The notes beneath the pieces are model-generated. The model searched no databases, had not been told where the DNA came from, and saw only the letters and a list, made by a program, of their open reading frames with translations. Shown in pieces: positions 59,111-64,000 of a stretch of DNA of 64,000 bases. Source of the DNA: a bacterium (lineage in GTDB: Bacteria > Electryoneota > RPQS01); NCBI GenBank assembly GCA_013360195.1, contig JABWCQ010000005.1:1-64000 (forward strand). Direction: 5' to 3'. Position 1 is the first letter of the stretch. The number at the start of each line of letters is the position of its first letter. A program made the position numbers and the translations under genes.

Positions 59111-60055
59111 CTAATCCGATGTTGCAAGCCTGATAAATTCTCTGGCCCGGTCAATGTTCTCTTCGATTTCCGTGACAAAGGCCGGGATATCCAAGGACAA
59201 AATACCGGGGTTCTCCTTTGCAAGAACCTCCCACGCCGGGTCCTGCGACAGATGGTCGTTGACTCGTTCGCGCACCGATGAATCGAGAATTGCCCGCGCC
59301 AGACTTGACGACAAATGCACAATCGCCGTCAGCACACTGTACTCCGGCGCAAGATTCGGCTGATGATGATAGCGAATGCTTTCCACAATCGAATTGGGCA
59401 GCGACCACTTTTCGGCAATCCAAGCTCCAATTTCCGCATGGTCGGTTCCCAGTATCCGCTGCTCCGCGACAATCGAAGGAATGTTTTCCGCCGATGCAAT
59501 CTGAAACGCCTCTTCGAGCTCGTTGTGGTAATACTGGTGCAGTACAATTTTACCGATGTTGTGCAGCAGGCCGGCGGTGAATTCAATGCCGTGCAGCCGC
59601 ATTTGCAGCTTGGCCGCCAGCACTCGCGCGATTTCACCCGTGCCCGCGCTGTGCTCCCAGAACACTTCCCGGCGGAACGAGCTCGAACTGCCCGAATCCG
59701 GAAAAGCCTTCAGTACCGCGATGGACGTCACAAGATTGGACACCTCGCGCATCCCCAGCACGACCAGCGCCATGTTCAACGACTCGACGCGCTTCGGCAT
59801 GCCGTAGAACGCGCTGTTCGACACGCGCAGAATCTTGCCCGTCATGGACGGGTCGTTGCGGACAATTCGCACAATCTCCGACATCCCCACCATCGGGTCA
59901 TTGGCCAGTCGAGCCACTTCAAACGCGATGGTCGGCAACGTCGGCAAATCGGTCGCATCACGCAGCCGCGCGATCACGGCCTTGCTGCGCGCGGGATCGC
60001 CGACGAGCAAATCTTCATTGGGATCAACAGAAACGTAACTATGGGACGAATGCAT
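59111..60055 (-). CDS. HDOD-domain signalling protein
   Basis: A 314-residue protein with an HDOD domain over residues ~30-240: LPTLPTIAFEVARLANDPMVGMSEIVRIVRNDP, the SAFYGMPKRVESLNMALVVLGM segment and the HD-related FTAGLLHNIGKIVLHQYY. HDOD proteins resemble HD-GYP/phosphodiesterases but usually lack catalysis and act as signalling scaffolds in motility and surface behaviour. Spacing to CheW (15 bases) and receiver (11 bases) shows one transcription unit. Confidence 0.92.
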   Translation of the reverse strand: MHSSHSYVSVDPNEDLLVGDPARSKAVIARLRDATDLPTLPTIAFEVARLANDPMVGMSEIVRIVRNDPSMTGKILRVSNSAFYGMPKRVESLNMALVVLGMREVSNLVTSIAVLKAFPDSGSSSSFRREVFWEHSAGTGEIARVLAAKLQMRLHGIEFTAGLLHNIGKIVLHQYYHNELEEAFQIASAENIPSIVAEQRILGTDHAEIGAWIAEKWSLPNSIVESIRYHHQPNLAPEYSVLTAIVHLSSSLARAILDSSVRERVNDHLSQDPAWEVLAKENPGILSLDIPAFVTEIEENIDRAREFIRLATSD

Positions 60056-60070
60056 TATATCTCCGGATCG

Positions 60071-60526
60071 CTAACAAATTTCGGTGTTAATAAGCTCAGA
60101 CACATTCAGCCAGAATACATCACCATATCGGGTAACAGTACGGGCGCGGGCAGGCAGCGGCGAACATTCAAGGTCCGTATTCAGCAGACCCCGGCCGTGG
60201 ACGGGAATCACCTCGTCGGCCAGATCGAACACAAGACCCAGTGTTTCGCCCTGGTTCTCCACCAGTGCGACCGTTGGAAGTATCGTTGTATCACTCGCGC
60301 TGCAGCGGCGCAAGTCAATCACAGGCACGCGGCCTTGCGCAAGCTGCACGAGTCCCGAATAACCCTCTTCGGTGTTGGGAATCAGCGGCACGCTTGAAAA
60401 CAGACCCTGAATCTCTTCGACGCCAAGCGCATATCGCCAGCTTCCGAGGCGGAAGCAGACCAGCTTGGTGTTGGGAGAAGCAGCGGCAGCGGCACGGCGG
60501 CCGGGTCGGGGAGGTGAAGCAACCAT
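60071..60526 (-). CDS. CheW-like coupling protein
   Basis: A 151-residue protein with a proline/alanine-rich N-terminal tail and a CheW-like SH3-type fold: KLVCFRLGSWRYALGVEEIQGLF, NTEEGYSGLVQLAQGRVPVIDLRRCS and LGLVFDLADEVIPV. It lacks other chemotaxis genes nearby and may link an unknown receptor or kinase to the HDOD/receiver pair. ATG 60526 lies two bases after the XRE stop. Confidence 0.85.
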   Translation of the reverse strand: MVASPPRPGRRAAAAASPNTKLVCFRLGSWRYALGVEEIQGLFSSVPLIPNTEEGYSGLVQLAQGRVPVIDLRRCSASDTTILPTVALVENQGETLGLVFDLADEVIPVHGRGLLNTDLECSPLPARARTVTRYGDVFWLNVSELINTEIC

Positions 60527-60528
60527 GT

Positions 60529-60723
60529 CTATTGCTGCTTCAGCTTCTTCTCCAGACCAAGCAGAAGTCGTGCGGCAATTCTGTTCGGGCTGGACTTGCC
60601 GTTTTCCCAGCGGTTGACCGTGGAAAAGGTCACACCGATCAGGTGGGCAAAGTCTTCTTGTGTAAGCTGCATACGCTGCCTGATTTGGCGAATGCGTTCA
60701 GCGTCCATACGCATTTGATCCAA
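60529..60723 (-). CDS. XRE-family helix-turn-helix regulator (small)
   Basis: A 64-residue DNA-binding protein that is nearly all HTH: RIRQIRQRMQLTQEDFAHLI-GVTFSTVNRWENGKSSPNRIA. TTG at 60723 is the start, with GGAGA six bases before it; internal ATGs at 60714 and 60708 are possible. It heads the operon and a TAGGCT-N6-AGCCTA dyad lies 75 bases upstream, so autoregulation is plausible. Confidence 0.88.
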   Translation of the reverse strand: MDQMRMDAERIRQIRQRMQLTQEDFAHLIGVTFSTVNRWENGKSSPNRIAARLLLGLEKKLKQQ

Positions 60724-60796
60724 GAGGTTCTCCGGAAGTTAGGTGGCCAATAGAATTGTGAACCTCTTTCCGTTGTGCAATAGCTGGGCCATCGCG

Positions 60797-60814
60797 TAGG
60801 CTATAGCAAGCCTA
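60797..60814. promoter_or_regulatory. Operator-like dyad upstream of the XRE operon
   Basis: TAGGCT-ATAGCA-AGCCTA, two 6-bp half-sites in perfect inverted repeat. It overlaps a TATAG -10-like stretch on the minus strand. The encoded XRE protein is an obvious candidate binder. Confidence 0.45.
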
Positions 60815-60952
60815 ACCGTTTACTTACTTACAACTATATGACATTTCGAAATTTGCATATTTGACCGACTCCCCGGGCCGGAAAAATCCGGTCAGGCAGT
60901 TTGTGGTCCGGATAGGTAAGGATGTCGCAGGAAGGTGCGAAGGGGGAGTGTG

Positions 60953-60979
60953 AAAAAAATTAGCCACCCGGAAGGTGGC
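60953..60979 (-). terminator. Intrinsic terminator of the queuosine-transporter/TatC-side unit
   Basis: On the minus strand GCCACC-TTCCG-GGTGGC is followed by TAATTTTTTT, 34 bases after the stop of the P-loop-like gene. Confidence 0.8.
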
Positions 60980-61013
60980 CTGAATTACTGCAATCATGCA
61001 TTTTGGACCGGAA

Positions 61014-61643
61014 CTATTCAATATACAGTCCGCCGGTGTTTTCCAGCCAATCTGCTATCACGTCCGCCAGCGCGTTCAGGTTGCCTGATGTTATATCAAG
61101 CTTAAGCACACGCAGCAAACTTCTGTCGGCTAAGGACTGCAAATACTCTTGTTCTCGGATGAACCTCGACAAATCGTCGTATTGCGAAGGATTGCCGCTG
61201 ACTTTGAGACGTTCGGCTTTGGCGGCTTCAAACGACGACGGCTGACGAGTGCACAACACGATGCGGTAGCCTAACGGGAGTAAGCGCTCTTCGAGCCAAC
61301 GGAAATCGTGGTCACGGTTGCAGTAGAGATGCTGGTGCATCATCGTCGAAAGATGGAAGCGGTCAATAATCCACGAGTAGTAGCGCTGAAGTTCAAACAG
61401 TCTGGCCCACGTCGCGTAAGTCTCCATCGCCTGCTGTTCTTCTTCCGGCTCAAAATTAATCAGCCCTCTCCCCCACGGGAAATTCGTAAAGCTGCACCAC
61501 TCCCCGGAGATATACGGCGAATGATAGCGATACATCCTCGGCCCCACAATCCGCGGATGTTCATTCAGCAAGAAGCCGAGATCCGTCTTAAAAGTCAGTC
61601 GAGTCCCTTCAAGAATAATTTTGGGACAGAGTTTACCGCTCAT
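61014..61643 (-). CDS. P-loop kinase-like protein with degenerate nucleotide loop
   Basis: A 209-residue protein reminiscent of deoxynucleoside/thymidylate kinases. The N-terminal strand and loop read IILEGTRLTFKTDLGFLLNEHP, a Walker A position without the usual GxxxxGKS glycine, and the DR-x-H-like motif is WIIDRFHLSTMMHQH. The LID/base region is not clear. It overlaps tatC by four bases (ATGA), so translation is coupled, which is an odd partner for a Tat component. It may bind but not phosphorylate nucleotides. Confidence 0.65.
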   Translation of the reverse strand: MSGKLCPKIILEGTRLTFKTDLGFLLNEHPRIVGPRMYRYHSPYISGEWCSFTNFPWGRGLINFEPEEEQQAMETYATWARLFELQRYYSWIIDRFHLSTMMHQHLYCNRDHDFRWLEERLLPLGYRIVLCTRQPSSFEAAKAERLKVSGNPSQYDDLSRFIREQEYLQSLADRSLLRVLKLDITSGNLNALADVIADWLENTGGLYIE

Positions 61644-62371
61644 TTTGCGAGTTTTCGTCGCCGCTGCTCGATGATGACTCCGACCCAGATGGCGGCTTCA
61701 TAGAGCACGACCATCGGTGCGACCATCAGCATCATCGTGAGCGCGTCGGTGGTGGGAGTGGCCAGCGCGGACAGGATGAAAATCACTACGATGGCAATGC
61801 GGCGGTGCTTGCGGAAGAAAGTGCTTTCCACCAACCCCGTGGCCATCAGCACGCCCATGATGAGCGGGAGTTGAAAGATGATGCCGAACGCGAGCAGCAG
61901 AAACAGCACGAGACTCACATAGCTGTTGAGTGACCAGAAGTTCTGCAGCCCGACTTCGGCAAATGAGCCGAGGAACTCGAGCGCGGCAGGGAGGATTCTC
62001 CACGCGAAAATGACTCCGCCCCAAAACAGGATGGTGGAGATGATGATGATAGGAAACAGCCAGAGCTTTTCTTTGCGCGCGAGCGCGGGGCTGATGAAAC
62101 CGTATAACTGCCAAGCGACGAAGGGCGACGCCAGCAGAATGCCGAGCAGCAGCGAAATCTTGATTTCAATGATGAATCCGTCGGACGGCGCCAAGAGCGA
62201 CAGCGTTCCCGGAACGGATTTGTGAAACGGCTCCATCAGGAAGTCGCGCGACTTGTCCGCCAGCAGAAATCCGGCAATCGCCCCCACCGCGACGAACAGC
62301 ACGCTCCGCAAAAGCCGCTTGCGCAGTTCGTCTATATGATCCCAAAAGGTGAGGGGTTGGTCGGAAGGCAC
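61640..62371 (-). CDS. tatC: Twin-arginine translocase subunit TatC
   Basis: A 243-residue inner-membrane protein with six helices; the receptor and core of the Tat pathway for folded proteins. Family marks: TFWDHIDELRKRLLRS at the N-terminus, the conserved Glu in DGFIIEIKISLLLGILLASPFVAWQLYGFISPAL-type region, and FGIIFQLPLIMGVLMATGLV. TatA/B are not nearby. The start lies 29 bases after the transporter stop on the same strand. Confidence 0.96.
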   Translation of the reverse strand: MPSDQPLTFWDHIDELRKRLLRSVLFVAVGAIAGFLLADKSRDFLMEPFHKSVPGTLSLLAPSDGFIIEIKISLLLGILLASPFVAWQLYGFISPALARKEKLWLFPIIIISTILFWGGVIFAWRILPAALEFLGSFAEVGLQNFWSLNSYVSLVLFLLLAFGIIFQLPLIMGVLMATGLVESTFFRKHRRIAIVVIFILSALATPTTDALTMMLMVAPMVVLYEAAIWVGVIIEQRRRKLAK

Positions 62372-62400
62372 GCTGGAGTTGTTTTAGTCTTTTGAAGGTG

Positions 62401-63123
62401 CTACTTTGCGGTTGCGGCCGTTTCGCCGGCGCCCCACAACCGGAACTTCGTGTGGGTGTCATAGATGTCCACCTGCTCTTTGCGCTTGAGAAAACCGACC
62501 GCGGCGTAGGTGACGGGTGTCAGAAGAATTTCGACTCCGCACTTGAATACATAGTTAAAGGCCATCATCAGCCACAGTTCGTTCATCGGAATCACGCCGT
62601 AGAAGGCAATCATGACGAACAGCACCGTGTCAATGCCTTCTCCCACGAGAGTGGAGCTGATGGTGCGTGCCCACAGCCGTTTACCCTTGGTGGCAACCTT
62701 CAGTTTCGCCAGAATGACCGAATTGGCAAATTCACCAAACAGGTAGGCGACCAGCGAGGCCAGCACGATGCGGGGCACGAAGCCGAGGATGCTTGCAAAG
62801 GCCTCTTGATTCGGCCAAATCGCGGCGGGCGGCAGGGCGGTCACGACGGCAAAGGTGAGCGCGGCGAGCGCGTTGGCCGCAAAGCCCAGCCAGATGACTC
62901 TGCGCGCGCGGGCAAAGCCATAAACTTCGGTGAGGATATCGCCGAAGATATAGCTGAGCGGGAACAGGAAAGTCCCGCCGTCAAAAGGAAAACTGCCGAA
63001 GCCGACCAGCTTGGTGGCCGCGATATTGGAGATGAGCAGGATGGCGACGAACATTCCGCCGATCAAATCGTAGTAGCGCAGGCCGCGGGGCAGGTCTTTG
63101 GGGAGAACGATCCAGTTGGTCAT
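62401..63123 (-). CDS. yhhQ: Queuosine precursor transporter (YhhQ/QueP family)
   Basis: A 240-residue inner-membrane protein with about six helices. Family features: LISNIAATKLVGFGSFPFDGGTFLFPLSYIFGDILTEVYGF, FGEFANSVILAKLKV and STLVGEGIDTVLFVMIAFYG. Members import queuosine precursors such as preQ0/preQ1 or queuine. ATG 63123 is used because the longer frame starts with an unlikely basic tail. It is divergent, 75 bases apart, from the queuosine gene queG, which supports the assignment. Confidence 0.9.
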   Translation of the reverse strand: MTNWIVLPKDLPRGLRYYDLIGGMFVAILLISNIAATKLVGFGSFPFDGGTFLFPLSYIFGDILTEVYGFARARRVIWLGFAANALAALTFAVVTALPPAAIWPNQEAFASILGFVPRIVLASLVAYLFGEFANSVILAKLKVATKGKRLWARTISSTLVGEGIDTVLFVMIAFYGVIPMNELWLMMAFNYVFKCGVEILLTPVTYAAVGFLKRKEQVDIYDTHTKFRLWGAGETAATAK

Positions 63124-63198
63124 GTGGAGTTTTGGAAAAGGAAGAGCGCACGCGAAATACGACACAACACCCTGAAATCTATTAACTATTGAGCGAAA

Positions 63199-64000
63199 TT
63201 GCAACCAAGCCTTCAACAGAACGTTTCTGACCTGATTTCGGCTAAGGCGCGGGAATTGGGGTTTGATTTGTGCGGAGTTTCGCGGGCGGTCCCGTCACCG
63301 CACGGCGAGCAGGTGCGGACATGGCTGGCCAACGGTATGGCCGGGAGAATGACCTATCTGAATCGTTCGGCGGAGCGGCGAATAAATCCGGAACTCGTGC
63401 TGCCGGGAGTTGCGAGTGTTATCTCCGTAGGGCAGTCGTACTTCACGGGATTTCTTCCCGATGAGATTCGCAACGACCCGTCACGCGGAATCATTGCGAG
63501 TTATGCCTGGGGGCAGGATTATCATGATTTAATGGGGCACGCACTGGAAGAGTTGGCGGAGTTTGTACAGTCACTATCTTTCGATGTGAAGACGAAAGCT
63601 TATGTGGATACGGGACCCGTGTTGGAACGGGAAGTTGCAGCGCGCGCGGGGTTGGGGTTCATCGGCAAGAACACGCTGCTGATTCATCCGAAGATGGGAT
63701 CGAATGTATTTCTCGGTGAGATCCTAACCACACTTGAGCTTGAGCCTTCTCGCCCGCCGAAAAGAGTTTCGTGCGGAAGTTGTTCGAGATGTTTGGATGT
63801 TTGTCCGACGCACGCGTTTCCGTCGGCGTATGTGTTGGATTCGCGGTTGTGTATTTCGTATTTGACGATTGAATTACGCGGCTCGATTCCGGTTGACTTG
63901 AGAGCGAAAATGGGGAATCACATTTTCGGGTGTGATGATTGTCAGACGTGCTGTCCGTGGGTAAATCGGTTTTCAACTCACACTCGGCAGCAGGCTTATG
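63199..64000 (+). CDS. queG: Epoxyqueuosine reductase QueG, partial (3' end off the right edge)
   Basis: About 267 codons are visible from TTG 63199. The cobalamin-dependent reductase domain reads LISAKARELGFDLCGVSRAVPSP..WLANGMAGRMTYLNRSAERR, and TGPVLEREVAARAGLGFIGKNTLLIHP is a family signature with the proton-donor Asp just before it (YVDTGPV). Two 4Fe-4S motifs follow: CGSCSRCLDVCPTHAFP and FGCDDCQTCCPW. It performs the last step of tRNA queuosine formation. The start is weak: GAGCG is the only ribosome-binding-like stretch. Confidence 0.92.
   Translation, partial: MQPSLQQNVSDLISAKARELGFDLCGVSRAVPSPHGEQVRTWLANGMAGRMTYLNRSAERRINPELVLPGVASVISVGQSYFTGFLPDEIRNDPSRGIIASYAWGQDYHDLMGHALEELAEFVQSLSFDVKTKAYVDTGPVLEREVAARAGLGFIGKNTLLIHPKMGSNVFLGEILTTLELEPSRPPKRVSCGSCSRCLDVCPTHAFPSAYVLDSRLCISYLTIELRGSIPVDLRAKMGNHIFGCDDCQTCCPWVNRFSTHTRQQAY

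Noticed and set aside
59315-60397. 360-codon plus-strand ORF antisense to HDOD/CheW
   Set aside because: Overlaps two recognised genes on the other strand and shows His/Arg/Gln-rich shadow composition.
62392-63192. 266-codon plus-strand ORF antisense to the queuosine transporter
   Set aside because: Charged, repetitive shadow translation; the transporter on the other strand has clear membrane helices and family motifs.
1-64000. tRNA, rRNA, CRISPR, transposase, integrase or phage genes
   Set aside because: None recognised on either strand; no tRNA-like cloverleaf with a conserved T-loop and no short regularly spaced repeats were seen.

Overview
The window looks like a chromosome segment from a Gram-negative bacterium of the FCB superphylum (Fibrobacterota-Chlorobiota-Bacteroidota and related candidate phyla). 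The main evidence is a roughly 2,100-residue SprA/Sov-type outer-membrane protein of the type IX secretion system (T9SS), two PorV/PorQ-family barrels, a secreted protein ending in a FlgD/T9SS-like tail, and a patatin-barrel fusion. Candidate phyla such as Zixibacteria, KSB1 or Electryoneota fit at least as well as classical Bacteroidota, but I cannot place it from sequence reading alone. No rRNA, tRNA, CRISPR array, insertion sequence or prophage was seen. Core promoters are sigma70-like (TTGACA/TTGACT, 16-18 bp spacer, TATATT/TATCAT), and several transcription units close with clear intrinsic terminators.

Layout: (1) 1-4600, minus strand: a secreted trypsin-like protease cut by the left edge, with a c-di-AMP-riboswitch-like leader and terminator before it, then two tandem MATE efflux pumps behind a strong promoter, a 36-codon leader ORF and an attenuator. 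(2) 4906-18877, plus strand: a tightly packed T9SS-type operon (SprA, glutaminyl-cyclase-like M28 enzyme, Ppx/GppA phosphatase, two paralogous lipoproteins, an Asp-box propeller protein, two PorV/PorQ-family barrels). (3) 19400-29700: a structured leader with an 11-codon ORF, methyltransferase, small helical protein, NAD synthetase, patatin/Omp85-type protein, tandem glycosyltransferase, DUF486 protein, VOC protein and aconitase. (4) 29700-37600: a truncated C39-like gene, a TPR lipoprotein, cupin, FkbM-like methyltransferase, cyclic-2,3-diphosphoglycerate-synthetase-like GTPase, arginine deiminase and an unrecognised protein.

(5) 37768-44177: a subtilisin-like protease, then on the minus strand a cysteine biosynthesis operon: promoter, cysteine-codon leader peptide (Cys at codons 4, 6, 7 and 8), attenuator, peroxiredoxin, cysteine synthase, JAMM (Mec-like) protease, and a MoaD/ThiS-E1-rhodanese triple fusion. 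(6) 44393-49673: porin-pstS-pstC-pstA-pstB-phoU phosphate uptake unit. (7) 49748-58238: two giant secreted paralogues with cysteine-rich modules. (8) 58671-60723: XRE regulator, CheW, HDOD and receiver operon. (9) 61014-64000: TatC with a coupled P-loop-like protein, and a queuosine-precursor transporter divergent from epoxyqueuosine reductase (cut by the right edge).

The most interesting signal is the cysteine operon. Its leader shows the parts of a trp-like attenuator, with an antiterminator strand inside the leader ORF that imitates the terminator's right arm. Its sulfur-carrier domain ends in Gly-Gly but is followed by the E1 domain in the same polypeptide, next to a JAMM protease gene that could free that end. 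The MATE operon has a comparable leader-ORF/attenuator layout with a different peptide. Together with the other leaders, this window has several genes whose 5' regions carry intrinsic-terminator-like hairpins.
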